From positions 14,880,001-14,944,000 of the forward strand of contig OX485804.1 in NCBI GenBank assembly GCA_950295325.1: DNA of 64,000 bases, given 5' to 3'. Of the stretch, positions 1 to 12,265 are shown in pieces. The notes beneath the pieces were generated by a model, which was not told the origin of the DNA, did no database searches, and saw only the letters and a program-made list of their open reading frames with translations. This DNA is from Polytrichum commune (taxonomy: Eukaryota; Streptophyta; Polytrichopsida; Polytrichales; Polytrichaceae). Made by a program: the position numbers and the translations under genes. Numbering within the stretch: position 1 is the stretch's first letter; each line of letters starts with the position of its first letter.

Positions 1-1158
1 GGCATAATGCGAGCCATGAAATGTACCAAGCCATGATCATCAACAGCAGCACACTCCAAATGCCACACATTCTTCTTGACATGGTTTCAAGCTCCTGCAT
101 CAATAATTGGTGGAATGCTGAGTATGAATTGTTTACTCAATCACATCACAGAAAATAATTATGGGCAATGCCGCTCTGGTAACCCATCACCAAAGCCCAC
201 TTGGGAGAAAACCCCACAGGTTTCCACCGCCTTGCTTCACTCCTCAGTCAAGCATATGCTGAAAGCCCACAGCATACGTTGAGAATGATCCGAAGCTCCA
301 ACTTCAGAGACAAAAAAACTCATCAAGAAACTTCTAGAGATATCAAGATCACTATTACAACACACCGTCAAGTTATTACCTTTCTTCATTTCCAGTCAAA
401 GCCCATAAAAACGAAAGGACAGAAAATTGCACTTCCTCAGCTACATAAAACCCAACCCTTCGTTCAAGGTTAATAAACCATAAACCCTAACCCTGAGCCC
501 TTCATCATCATTGATAAATCCAACAGATATCAAGATCACTATATCAAAACTCAGTCAACATTACATTTTTCTTCATTTCCCATTCAAAGCCCCCCAAAGT
601 GGGACAAGAACACAGCAAGAAAGAACAACAAATTACAATTGCTAGACTGCTACATAAATTCTAACCATCAAACCTCAAACCCTCCAGGATCAAGGATCAG
701 ACAGGTGAGAAATTCCTAGTCTTCAAGTCCATGCAGAAGTAGAAAAAACCAAACCCAACATACCTTGAGATTGGTCTGAAATTGAGATTTCTCATGAATT
801 GCACAGCCACGAGCATGCATTCTCCATGGCTCCCTTCCATCCCATGCATGAATGCATGGCCCACTTCCAGAAAAATCTGTTTCATCCACCCCACCAGGTA
901 CGTTTATCATCACGTGTTATATATGATCCTCTCATCCAATAGACCCACATCCTGCCATGGGCTTCCAAAATACAGAGTGTTCTCAGATATCAAGTGGACT
1001 AAAACACGCCCATTGTGATAATAGGCATGTTGGCACTACAAAAAGACTAGTCATGAACACATGTTGGGTAGAGTCCAAGTTGTCTCTGTTGCAAAATTAA
1101 TAGTGCCTGTCCATGTTGATCCTTTGTCTACACTTGTCCACATGCAATCCTCCTCTGA
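1..1158. other. Stretch without recognisable gene
   Basis: AT-rich sequence. Short open frames exist on both strands but none has a family motif or consistent codon use. The minus strand of roughly the first 65 bases reads as a short open peptide and might be the edge of an exon outside the window, but nothing confirms it. Confidence 0.3.
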
Positions 1159-1169
1159 ACAACATTCTA

Positions 1170-1279
1170 GATGAGATAGATAGATAGAAACTCCGGTCCC
1201 TTTTCAGGGGCCGGCGTGAATAAAGTGTCCGTTCGTAATGCCAATGACCCAATGCCCACCGGACAAGGGGACATTGGGC
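1170..1279 (-). mobile_element. 5'-truncated SINE copy with GATA tail
   Basis: These 110 bases match the 3' part of the longer SINE at 28471-28822, including a shared GCCGGCGTGAATAAAG block and the run of GATA units at the left edge, which is the 3' tail when read on the minus strand. The copy is flanked by an 11-bp direct repeat, ACAACATTCTA, at 1159-1169 and 1280-1290. Loss of the tRNA-like head while the tail is retained is the usual result of incomplete target-primed reverse transcription. It has no coding capacity. Confidence 0.8.
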
Positions 1280-1290
1280 ACAACATTCTA

Positions 1291-3997
1291 CATACCATAG
1301 CTCTCTAGCAGCTTGGGCAGAAAATCATTAATTTTGAAGGTGCCCAAAATTCTGGGAAATTTATTTCGTTGAGTGTCCAAAATAAATAAATAAAATTTAA
1401 ATAATGCCTAAAATCATAATAATGCAAGTGACATAGTCTCTCACAAAAATAACTCCGTATAACTCTCACACAAAGCAAAGCCTTGACATACAAGTAAAAG
1501 ACAAACTTCAGGTTAACGAATGTTGGTTAAGGGAAGTGTTTAGGTTAATCATAGTCGGCATAGATGAAATTAGGAAAACCATCCATGAATCATAGGAATG
1601 ACTTGGATGAATGTCTTACTTATTTTAAATTACTTTTTTAATCTGCCCAATTTTAGAATATTGTTTTTTGGGTTCCCTAACTTGCTTTCGCACTTTAATT
1701 GATTATTAGGCAGAAAGGCGCCCAAGTTGCTAGAGAACTACAGTAGTATTGATCTTTCATGGCATCCATGAATGCCGTAAGTTATTGAAGTACATCGTTG
1801 GAGTCTTGTCAAGCACCCCCTATGCCTTCGTTTCATCGTCAATTTCATTGTCTATCAAAGCTGCCCTTGGAGCAACTTTGTAGCCATGTTTAATGAAGTA
1901 TATTGAAATTTGCGTCAAGCAATACGCATGTTTGCCTCCAACTCTAATTCTTAGGGTCAATTTTGATATTTAGAAATCCAAGAATTGTCCCATAGCCAAT
2001 TATATTATAACATACATAATTGAAATTCGTGAATGAGGAGTGTGATCAATGTCAATTGAGGATGTCATGGTTGGTTGAAAATTAGGGAGGAGGTTCTGAG
2101 GGACAATTTGAGTGGCATTCCATAAGACTTGAGGCCATTACATGCATTACCAAATTGGCTACATGGTGCATAATGTGGGGGATGGAGGTTTGGGAGCAAA
2201 AGCATATTCACCCCATTTGTTGAAGAATGGCATGTAGGCTTAATATGTACTTGAAATCTAACAAATGTTATGATACAAAGGAAAACGTTCTTGAGAGTTT
2301 TGGAATAGGAGACACCTATTGGGCATACTCTATAAAATTGATGGCAAGAGGAGAAAGACTATATTTCTAACTATAAAACTGCAAAGAATTCCTTAAATAA
2401 TAAAGAGTGTTCAAAAGTTAAATTGAATAGTTGCTGGACCACAAAGGCCACATTCACAAGAATATCGAACAATATTTCATTTCTATCAAAATAAAGACTG
2501 TTGATGTTCAAGCAAAGTTTGTAATGGAGTGGCAACCATTGATTGGAGTCAACACCCTCACATGAGCTCCTAACACAACAAAAACATGACCACTTTCCTT
2601 CTTTTTAAATTGGCAAATTTTATTTATCTCCAAATTGGACAGTCAAACCATCTAAGAGTTGATATCCATGTGGCTTGATGTTTATAGTATTATTGGTTGC
2701 GGGTGAATGAGCTAGATGGGGTTAATGTAGGGCAGTAATGATGGAAGCTAAGATGTGAGCAATGAGCAATGAGTGGTAAAATGAAAGTAGTGAACGATAA
2801 TATATGAGCATTGAAGTCAGATTAGGGTACATATTGTAGTTAGGTTTTTGCTATAACTTAAAACAACAAACCCAGATAACTAAGTCTCCAGGAAGACTGA
2901 GATAGTGTCTATAAGGGTTAATGTCACATTGGATTAAGGATTACAATAACAAACTAGAATTTTCTCTTGTTCATTTCTTATTTATTATACTTATTCTCCA
3001 CTCTTATGGTTCAATTGTGCTTTCTTTGTCTTGAGTGATTCCATCCTATCTTTAGGAAATTCTCTATCACTCTATGTCTTTGACCTATATCAATCGTGAA
3101 GCTCAAAAGCTTGGTAAGTGCTCAATGTCAATTTGTCAGGACAAAAGTCCGGGGTAATGTCTTTTGAATGCCACATCGTCTTTGCATCTCAAGAATTATG
3201 CTTTGTAATAATTTCAAGTTAATTCAATTTAATTCAACTTCCAGTCATTCGGCCATTCGGCCATTCGTCCAAGACTGTAATCACCATCTTCATCTTCAAC
3301 TTCTCTGGCAACTTATCACAACAATCATTCCGAAGATCATGTATAATCAATGCATCAACAACTAGGCTATATTCCTTAATTAAAGCCTTAGTCCATTTTA
3401 GTCTCAAGGTGAATTACCTCTGGTAATGTCTTACACTAATCAGGTAACTTCTCTTGCTCGAACTGGTTTTGTCTTTCGCAACTTATAACCTGCTACTAAG
3501 TATGTCTCTTGCTTGCAATCATGCCCATTAGCCTTGCGCTTGGTAATGTCTAGTAGTTGTCTCCAGACTATATTCTATCAAAGTGGCCTATCTGCACTCT
3601 CTCCCTCTCTCTCTCTCAAGGTCGACACTTGTAAGCCTATGGCCTATCCTCTCTCATCTCTGGCGACTCTACCTCGTCCGTCTATCACTACGACGGTTCC
3701 TCTTCACTAGGGCTAATTGTCTCCCTTAGACACTTCCCTCTTTAACGGTCCCTCTTAGATTTCTCTTCTCTCGTCACATACTGGCGATAAGCCTTACAAC
3801 CCAAGCGATAGCCTTTTCTTGATGCTTCAGCTTCTTCCCCTTCCAGCGGACGATTGTCTCTCTTAGACTACTTGCCCTGCTTGGGTTCTCTCAAGACTAC
3901 TCAACTCCTCTAGACATCGGGCTATTCCCTAAAACCTCTTGTTTCTAACATTGCCACTTCTCAAAACTCTACGGTGCTATGTTGCCTACTAGCCTGC
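1291..3997. other. Gene-free AT-rich stretch, old repeats
   Basis: No gene is recognised. From about 3120 to 3960 the phrase GGTAATGTC recurs several times, and this C/T-rich sequence appears to resume after 5766, so the LTR at 3998-5765 was inserted into an older repeat. Confidence 0.4.
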
Positions 3998-5765
3998 TGT
4001 GAGGCCAAACCCCCCACCCTTAAGCGTCCGTAGTCCGAGTAGTGGGTTTGGGCTCACATTCCTCCGCGGTATTGGATTTGGACTTGGATGAGTCCATAGT
4101 GCAAGGTTCACCCTTCAAGTGGTCTTGGATTTAACTTTGGTCTTTGCTTCCTTTGTCTTGCCATCGCGAGAGTGCTCCACATTCTCCATTAAGTTGTGCA
4201 CGTGGTTTATTTTTAAAGAGAGGATGCAAGTGTTAAAAAAAAACACTATTCTCTATAGTCAATCTCAAATACATTTACTTGTGAAAGCCACACATAACAC
4301 TAACTAGCATAATGTAACTAACTACTTGTCTATGAGCTAATTAGGTAGGCTATCTACTAAGCTCCTTCATGAACCCATCTCTTTACTTTCTAATTACATA
4401 AACCTAGCTCCTTCATAAACCCAGCTTCTTAGCTTCTAACTAAACAAACCCAGCTCCTTCATAAACCCAGCTCCTTCATAAACCCAGCTCCTTAGCTTCT
4501 AACTAAACAAACCCAGCTCCTTCATAAACCCAGCTCCTTCATGAACCCACAACTTTGTAGTTGTAATCCCCAACTACCTCACTAATTATTCAAGCCCTTA
4601 ACTAATCTTCCTACCTAATTTCCCTAATTCTACTAACAACCCCTTTCTAATCACACAATTCTTCTCTAATCCTAAAATCCTAAAATCCTAGAGAGGAGAG
4701 GGGGAGAGAGAATTTCCTAACTTCACTAAGACTAACTAATCCACACAAGTATATTTTTGCACTCATCACAACATCAAGTGCTCAACTCTTAAACATGGAA
4801 CTTGCAACCACGTGTATTCAAAACATGAACTTAAAGTACCACAAATTGGAATCATGAATTAACTTTAAAATCCTTCACGTCAACACTAATTCTACCAAGA
4901 GGTCAAGCCCTCTTCAAGGCTAACAAGCCTTGGCTCTCAAACTAAAAACTAAGCACACACATGTGCTCCAATATGGCTTCCCACACCCACACTTATAACT
5001 CGTGGGGTGCCTTGGAGCACAAAGGAAAGAGAGGATGAGTGAGGGAAGAATGAGGGATTATATAGTAAGCTTGAGGGGGTGAGCACCCTCAAGGCTCACG
5101 ATAAGCCCTTGAGATTTCCTCCTACTTAGTAGGCGCCAATCCTATCTTCTAAGCCTTCCTCCCTCAAATGATCAACAAGGATCCTAATTCGAACATTTAA
5201 CTAGCCTTGGCTTTCTACCTACCACACTTTACCAAACTTGGGATGCTTCAACCCAAACTTAGCCTCCTTCGCTTTCCGCCGCCATAACTTTCTCCCCTTA
5301 CTTTCCCAAATCGTCGCTCACCACTTAATTCAAACCACGATGCTTAACTCGTGATTTGATTGGTGCTTTGAGAATTTGCTTATCCTCCACCTTGCATTCT
5401 TCCTTGGGCCTTCCCCATTAAGTGGCCATGATGAGGTGGTCCACTTGTGCGCTCCATGTGATCCTCCATTCATCCCAATTCGAATGCACTTGCCTCTTGA
5501 GTCACTTTGGTTGTCTCCATCCATTTGTACTAGCCTACTCACTAACTATTCAATCCAAGTTCTCCTTACCTATCCTCATTCACTCAAATCCTTCCGAAGG
5601 TAAAAACACAATAACAACTCACATCCTAGCCTCTTACAACATGGTACTTCTAAGACTAACATTTCACTCTTTTTATATTTTTGTGAAGTAACATGCTACT
5701 TCAAAGTGCATCAACTAACGTTTCAAGGGTCTAAGACTAAATGTGGGCACCCTTTTGGGCTCACA
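3998..5765 (-). mobile_element. Solo LTR A (TGTGAG...CTCACA family)
   Basis: A 1768-bp unit with ends TGTGAG and CTCACA, flanked by the 5-bp direct repeat CCTGC at 3993-3997 and 5766-5770. There is no internal coding region, so it is a solo LTR left by recombination between two LTRs. Orientation is inferred: read on the minus strand it begins TGTGAGCCCAAAAGGGTGCC, matching the LTR next to the minus-strand gypsy pol at 19585, and that strand has a TATATAA box near 5058-5064. A private array of about 30-bp repeats (AAACCCAGCTCCTTCAT) lies at 4380-4550. The block around CTACTTAGTAGG near 5122-5135 is shared with LTRs C, D and F. Confidence 0.85.
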
Positions 5766-5770
5766 CCTGC

Positions 5771-6900
5771 ACTCTTCGTCACTCTTCTAGCCATTGCCCT
5801 TTCTCTCTCTCGACAATTAGCCCTCATTAGCTATCTCGAACAGAAAGAATCATCTCTCATGCTTATGGCCATATTCAAATTTTGACCATTATCACTTCCA
5901 AATATTACTTTCAAAGTTTCTCACCCTCTTGGCGGTGGATACGTCTATTTCAACACTCACAGCGACTGCTTGAAATCACACAAGACAATTCTTTCATTCA
6001 TAAATATCAATTAACAACAATCAAACTTCTAGTTCAAAGACAATTGTAATTAACAACTTGACTGTCGAAGCTTCCAAGTTAACTCAGAGTCTGAATCACT
6101 CGGCTCTTTCTCATGATTCTACTTCCGCCAGCCTATTGCTTGGCATTGCGTATCACTAAGAGTTCAGCCTCAATCATTGAGTACTCGAACTTCTTATCAG
6201 TCTATTACTTCTACGTGGAGACTACATCTGATACTACAATGGTAAATAGCATGCTTGGGTAATAGCATGCCTCTTCCTTATCAACGGGGAAGAAGAAGGT
6301 GGTTGCAACCGCCTTAGAACGGCTATAACCCCTTGTTCACACTGTAAACTAGTTCCTCAATGCCTATTGCCGCTAATTTAGATTACTAACATAGAGAATT
6401 TAGCTTGAAAACTAGGCGATGGCCCAAAATTTGAGTTTACACTATTCTACAATTTAGACCAACATATTGTTGAGGTCACCTTTCAATCATTAAGCTTCCC
6501 AGTCTTAGACGGTGGGCTACTAACATGTGAACACAAATATTTTAACTCCAGAGGATTAGGTTTGTTACGAACCTCTCACCGGTTGGTAATTGTTTCACGA
6601 CAACAATATCTCAAAGTAAAGAATTGAACTAAACACAATTTATTTCTTTGTACAAATCTCTAAGTACAATCTGAGACCAAATAAGTTTTGGTCAAAGAAG
6701 CTCTACCACCCGACCATAGGAGAGAGATCTAACAATCCAAAAAACCCCTCTCTCCTCCCCCGAGCTTCCTCTTATGCCAAAGGCACTACTTTTACTTTCT
6801 ATCTTTACATATAGTAAAAGTATTCTATTCATAGCTCTATCTTCTAGTTCTACTATGAATCTTCTATCTTTGGTTCTTCTAGAACCTTCTTTCATCTCTT
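5771..6900. repeat. Old interspersed repeat, LTR-like
   Basis: No coding region is seen. The part from about 6060 to 6470 resembles 44430-44830 in the order of short shared phrases (GAATCACTC, GGAGACTA, AAATAGC, GAAGGTGG, ATGGCCCAAAA). The two are strongly diverged copies of one dispersed repeat, possibly an LTR; no ends were found. Confidence 0.35.
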
Positions 6901-6904
6901 ATTT

Positions 6905-7285
6905 CAATTCCATTCTTCCAATTGGAACTGTCTAATTCCAATTGGATTCATCCATTCTTCTTTCTAGTTGGAATTGTCTAATTCCAACTAAATACATCCA
7001 TCCTTTATTCCAGTTGGAACTGTCTAATTCCAACTAGCTTTATCTATTCATTGAGAGTTGTCTAACTCCAATGAATAACATTCATATTTCCAAATATGGA
7101 GTGGTCTAACTCCTGTGCACCTCATCGAGAGTTGTCTAACTCACGTGCACATGTTCTCAATTGGAATGGTCTAGTTCCAATGCACTAAATGCGGAGTTGT
7201 CTAACCCCAGTGCACATGTTGTCAATCTAGAGTTGTCTTATTCCTATCCATTCATCTTCAACTGAGAGTTGTTTAGCTCTCATCT
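6905..7285. repeat. Tandem array of about ten small hairpins
   Basis: About ten successive units at roughly 36-40-bp spacing, each an inverted repeat around a near-constant GTCTA loop. The arms differ between units yet still pair: CCAATTGGAA with TTCCAATTGG (unit 1), AGTTGGAATT with AATTCCAACT (unit 2), a TTCATTG arm with CAATGAA (unit 4), GAGAG with CTCTC (last unit). No open reading frame covers the array. Its function is unknown. Confidence 0.7.
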
Positions 7286-9716
7286 TTCTCTGCTTACACA
7301 CTGACACATGTAGTTAGAATATTCCTTAATAATTATAGTTACATTACAAGGTTAATTATGGAATTCAATATGTTTCAATTCCTTTGTCTCCCATGTATAC
7401 TTTGAACTCCTTTCAAATATCTCAAGATAGATAGATAGATAGATAGATGTGTGTGTGTGTGTGTATGTGTGACACCCCTAAACTTTTAATGTGGTTCCTT
7501 TTGGATTTATGTGCTCAAGTTTGCAAGATTACGTTCCCCTAAAATCCTACTGTTGAGGTTAAGTGTCTTTTAGGGTAAAAGAGTTATGTATGATTCACTA
7601 CGCCCAATTTCCAACATATATCCTTATGACTAACTCTTAGTTTGTATGTATGAGGTCAATTATTTCAACTCTCATTCTAGATCCCTTTCCTCATGTGTTC
7701 CAAATTCCTTCTATAAACTTACCATTTCATTATTGAGGATATGCCTTGCACATTTTTGCACAAAGTCATTACCTGACAAGATGATAATTAATCATTCTAG
7801 AAATACTTTGGTTGTTATGCATGAATACAACAAGGAAAGTACTTCCAATTGGAAACACAAAATGGCATCATTGTCTTAAAATTTTCGTAGTAATGAATGT
7901 TGTTGAGCGTTGCAATGAACTTCCACGGTTTAGGGTACTTGGCTTGGGTGCATATTGTGAACTCAAATGAGTATTTGCTAGTATTGTAAAAGTCCCGCAC
8001 ATTAATTCCATTTTACATGCACAACAATATGCAACCCATGAGCTTGCACTTGGTTGTAGAGAGTCACTTTGGGGGTAGTCTCCCTAGAAAATGCAAGTCC
8101 CCTTTGTATTGTCCTCAACCTTCGTGTATACTATGTGTATACAAAGTGGACGTCGGAGATGAATGACCTTGCATAGCCACAACACCAACACAATACACCT
8201 TGTCTAGCTTATTGAAGCATCTACAAAGTATGCATTGTTGGATTCATCAATATATAATAACATAAAATGAAATAAAACCCCTTTTAACGTCCTCATTCTT
8301 CCTCGACTAAGGTGCAATGAGTAGAGGCAATTTATCGCCTCTCTAAAAGTCTCTCTAAACTTGGTGAGGGCCTACCTTCACTACTATAGTCACCGTCTTC
8401 ACATCCACAATTCCATAAGGAACATAGTCCTCGTGCAAGATCTAATCAATTAAGGAATTCATACCTAGATTAAAAGTGGGTTGGGGAAGGGTTCTAGCCA
8501 TTGCATTGGATAGGAGCTTAATAAAGATGTGTTGTACAAATTTGTCCAAGTGTTTAAGAGGATGCCACCAATAATCACGATCAATGTGGGTTACATCATC
8601 AAAAGAACTCCTTATTTGCATTTCACTATGACAAGGGATTTGCACAACATGGAATTGCCTGAGTCGTTACTGATAGTTTGACCTATTGATAGTTAATGAA
8701 AACAATTGTCCTAGTGTTGACAAAATGTCACCAAATGGTTTGGCACATTATGATACTCGTTTCTGATGCCATTTGGAGCGGAGAAAGTATGCATGGTTGA
8801 GTTGGGCATCACAAGCAAACACCAGAGATATGAAAACACCATAAGTGGTTGCACATCACACAATAAGATTATTTGATTTTGATTTATGTCACAAAGTTTT
8901 CTATACGAGAAGGTTACTTTTACTATTCACTATTCACTACTTACTATTTCAATGCTTTTATGTTAGGTGAATGAAAGACACACTTGTATGCGGTAATTCC
9001 CTCTAGATCTCCCACTATAGTAGTTACTTAAGGTGGTGTCTCACATCTAGATCTAGATCTAGAAGGTCTCTAAAACTAAACAAATATATAACATTCTTTC
9101 ACAAACATTGAATAATAAAAATGGAATCTAGTGAGTAAGCTTGACTGAGTAGCCAATATTTAACAATTTAGAAGAGGGGAAATAGATCATTATAAGAAGA
9201 TCTCCAAACTAAACTAGGAGAGGACATTCCTCCAATTGCATTCAATCATATACGTGAAATCTATATCTAATGAGTAAGCTCAAATGGATTCTATATCTAA
9301 TGCATAAATATAATATCTAGATCTATTGGAAAACAAAAAACATTAAAAAAATCTTCATGGACCTTTTGCATGACACAGAAGTGATGTAACTCCCATATAC
9401 GGAAGAAAACACAATAACCACTATTCATCCATGTTGGCTTGAGCTCGGAGTGCAGAACTTAGACACAAAAGTTTTTAATGTCATGGGCCCATGTCATAGT
9501 ACCCTTGCTTCCTATTAGTGTGAGAGCATCACTTAGTTCCAAGGTGTATGGATAACCTAAAATTGAGGAAGAATCTTGTGTCCACCATTGCAGGAGTAAA
9601 TGGGTCAACAGGCACCTTCATCTAGTTCAAAAACAAAAGGCGTCGGCAGTCGGGAAGTTCTATAACTTAGTGGGGTTTCTTCTTATTATTATTATGCCAG
9701 TGTCCATTGTTTGCTG
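7286..9716. other. Gene-free stretch with microsatellite
   Basis: A (GATA)n tract followed by a (GT)n tract lies at about 7427-7475. The rest is AT-rich with only short, unidentifiable open frames on both strands, for example a 67-codon minus-strand frame at 8442-8645 with no recognisable motif. Confidence 0.4.
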
Positions 9717-10720
9717 AGGGCCACTTCATACGCGAGCCAAGAGCAGTGACCATGAGATTGTGAGAGCTCAAAGGAAAGTGTCCCAAGGCCGTCCCAACAC
9801 ACCTCCAAAATCATGTAGTGTGGTCACGGACCCTCAAGTGTAGTGTGAAGTCATATGTGACCGAGTCCTCAACCAAATGCTATTTCAATAAATTTCCATT
9901 CATGCGGGTCCTCACACATGATAAAATAGAATAAATCAACGATTGTGAGCATTCGGAGTGCCATAGTCTACCGGTTTTATGTTAGGTCTACCTTCAAGAG
10001 GTGGTTTTTGAAAATAGTCCAAGTGACCATGAAACATGATCCATTCGATGCCATGTAGGAATCCATGTAGACTTTACAACCATCTTGCATTCACATACTC
10101 CGTTGGTCCCTCAAGCGTAGTGTGAAGCGAACTTGGACCGGCTCCGCCTTTTCCACCAATGAGAGTGCTTGAAGTGTAATGGTCACGGGCTCTCAGTCTC
10201 ATGTGTGAAGTGGCCCTGATAAATTTATGTTATGAAGGGCAAATAACCCTTGAGTTGAAAGTTGTACAACCCCCTGAATGTTAGCGTCACTTCACACACA
10301 AGCCAATAGCCGTGACCATGAAATTGTGAGAGCCCAAAAGAAAGTGTCCGAAGGCCATCCCAATACACTTCCAAAATCACTTAGTGTGGTCATGGACCCT
10401 CAAGTGTAGTGTGAAGCCATATGTGACCAGGCCCTCAACCAAATGCTATTTCGTTGAATTTCTATTCATGCGGGTCCTCAACCATGATAAAATAGAATAA
10501 GTCAACGGTTGTGAGCGTTCGGAATGTCATGCTCTCCCGGTTTTTGTGTGGTGGATTTTGGAAATAATCCACATGATCATGAAACATGATCCAATCAATG
10601 CCATGTAGGAATCCATGTAGACTTTACTTCCATCTTGCATTTACATACTCCGTTAGTCCCTCAAGCATGCAGTGAAGCAAACTTGGACCAGCTCCACCTT
10701 TCCCACCAATGAGAGTATAG
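9717..10720. repeat. Tandem duplication of about 560 bp
   Basis: The block starting near 9717 recurs from about 10282 with offsets of 550-565 bp and many substitutions. Shared landmarks include CCATGTAGGAATCCATGTAG at 10051 and 10601 and the phrase GTGTGGTCA-GGACCCTCAAGTG. The end of the second copy, CTTGAAGTGTAATG, is displaced to about 11326-11390 by the inserted element at 10718-11323. No protein is recognised in either copy. Confidence 0.75.
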
Positions 10721-11323
10721 TACGCACTTAGTTGGTAGGTACGTACTTTACTCATATCACGTTCTAGACCCTCTGATTTGATGAATCGCAACGGGAAACA
10801 GATGAAAAATGAGGCAACCCGCTTGACCGAAGCCCAACAATGTGAAACCATTGCAAAATTGAGCAAGCCGAATGCACCGAGCAAGCGGGTGCTCGGGTAG
10901 GAGTATAGAGTCAGTGAAGGTGCCATCCGGAAAGTTATGGAAACGATGCAAATTGAAGAAGAACCACCTATCAATGACGAAATCCAACTTATCAAGACAT
11001 TTGTTAAATCTGAAAGTGCTACTGACTTCAAAGGCTTTGAAGCTCTACTATTCTTGACATCGATGACAAATTGCTTTGCTTCGATGTTCAAACAGAAGCT
11101 AGACAAATGTATGATGAACTATGACGATTGTTTGAGATGTTTCAACAAAACGTTAACAAATTGACAATGAATGTCAAGCATAAAAAATTCACACATTCAC
11201 AACAAATGACTTTGCATGGCATGTTCAAACAATAAAGTATGAACCCTGATTGTTGTCAAAAAATTTGCACACTTAACCGGGATGCGCACTTAAACGGGTG
11301 CGTACTTCAGCGGGAGATTGCTG
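10718..11323 (+). mobile_element. Pogo/Tigger-like (Tc1/mariner) relic
   Basis: This ~606-bp insertion splits the second copy of the 560-bp duplication, so the empty site can be inferred from the first copy near 10165-10180 (GAGAGTGCTTGAAG). It is bounded by TA dinucleotides at 10716-10717 and 11324-11325, the target used by Tc1/mariner elements. The ends are degenerate inverted repeats sharing GTACGCACTTAG/GTACGCACCCG; the right end, read inward, starts CAGCAATCTCCCG. It encodes a fragment of a CENP-B-type DNA-binding domain and lacks the DDE catalytic domain, so it is a deletion derivative. Confidence 0.65.
10781..11164 (+). pseudogene. CENP-B-type HTH transposase fragment
   Basis: One continuous plus-strand frame of about 127 codons with a single in-frame TAG at 10898-10900. 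Residues about 14-38 contain RLTEAQQCETIAKL and PSKRVL, and after the stop the frame resumes with EYRVSEGAIRKV. This is the layout of the first helix-turn-helix of CENP-B/pogo/Tigger transposases: recognition of LT..Q..EI, then S...LA..Y.VS..TI. In an active element the domain binds the transposon ends. The downstream part (to 11164) has no recognised motif, and the DDE domain is absent. The longer minus-strand frame over the same bases is a shadow. Confidence 0.65.
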
Positions 11324-11390
11324 TACTTGAAGTGTAATGATAACAGGCTCGCAGTCTCGAGTGTGAAGTGGCCTTTAAGAACAAGTGCAG

Positions 11391-11700
11391 GTTGGAGACT
11401 TTTGAGAGGCAGGTTTGCATAGACTGGGAGGATTAATCGCATAAATTAGCAGGTGAGAAATTTTGTTTCTTGTGTGTGGAAAACCTTGGGGTTGCAATAT
11501 TTAGAAGCTATGGTGATCAATTCTAGAGGTGAATGTTGGTGTCCCGGACTAGATCACATCTTCATTCGGTTGGGTCTCGCCCCTCCCACGCCTCCTTCAC
11601 TACCCAATCTTCTTGGCCGCACCAATGTGATAATACCAGGTTACTTAAGCCATTAAGCCTCTTTGGCATGTGAAGAAACTCCATGAATTAACTTGGGAAT
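11391..11700. other. Gene-free stretch
   Basis: About 310 bases between the duplicated block and the next MITE. A 67-codon plus-strand frame at 11453-11656 has no recognisable motif. Nothing else is seen. Confidence 0.3.
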
Positions 11701-11703
11701 AAT

Positions 11704-12262
11704 GAAAGGGTCCTCGTCATTCTAAAATGGAACTAAAATTAGTGTTTTTTTGTATGTTTATTTCATAATAGTTTAGTTACTACCTTCTAATTCCACAAGT
11801 ATTTATACACATTCAAACTAATTAACGGTGATTCAATGTGATTAATTATAATTAATCCTAATTAAATCAGAAAGTATGCTTACCAAATTAATTAAGCCTA
11901 ATTATGTAAAATACACTTACTAAAATTAATCATGATTGAATTCAGATATGAGGAATGATGTGCTTAGTTACACTTGTTTAGGCTTCATTACCCCATATAG
12001 GCTAAATGCACTTACTTGCACTTAATCGGGCTTAATATGTTTGAATGTGTATGAATACTTGTAGGAACCTAGGCCTAGCACTCAATTACCTTCTTATATG
12101 GTTATTTACACTTAACTACATTCAATCACACTTAATCAGTTTAAATGTGTATCAATACTTAGTGAAAGTATAATTAAGGTATTAACTAAACTATTATAAA
12201 ATATACATACTAAAATTAAAACACTAATCTAAGTTCCATTTTAGAATGACCAAGACCCTTTC
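11704..12262. mobile_element. MITE of about 560 bp, AAT target repeat
   Basis: The left end begins GAAAGGGTCCTCGTCATTC and the right end is its near reverse complement; beyond the first few bases both ends continue with TCATTCTAAAATGGAACT and ATTAGTGTTTT, giving an imperfect inverted repeat of about 45 bp. A 3-bp direct repeat AAT lies at 11701-11703 and 12263-12265. Size, absence of coding capacity and 3-bp target repeat fit a PIF/Harbinger- or CACTA-type MITE; the superfamily is unresolved. Confidence 0.7.
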
Positions 12263-12265
12263 AAT

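Noticed and set aside
1-65. Exon edge on the minus strand
   Set aside because: Only about 20 open codons with a stop just upstream and no known motif; cannot be supported.
10624-11106. 160-codon minus-strand frame
   Set aside because: It runs across the left boundary of the pogo-like insertion, and the plus strand holds the HTH motif.
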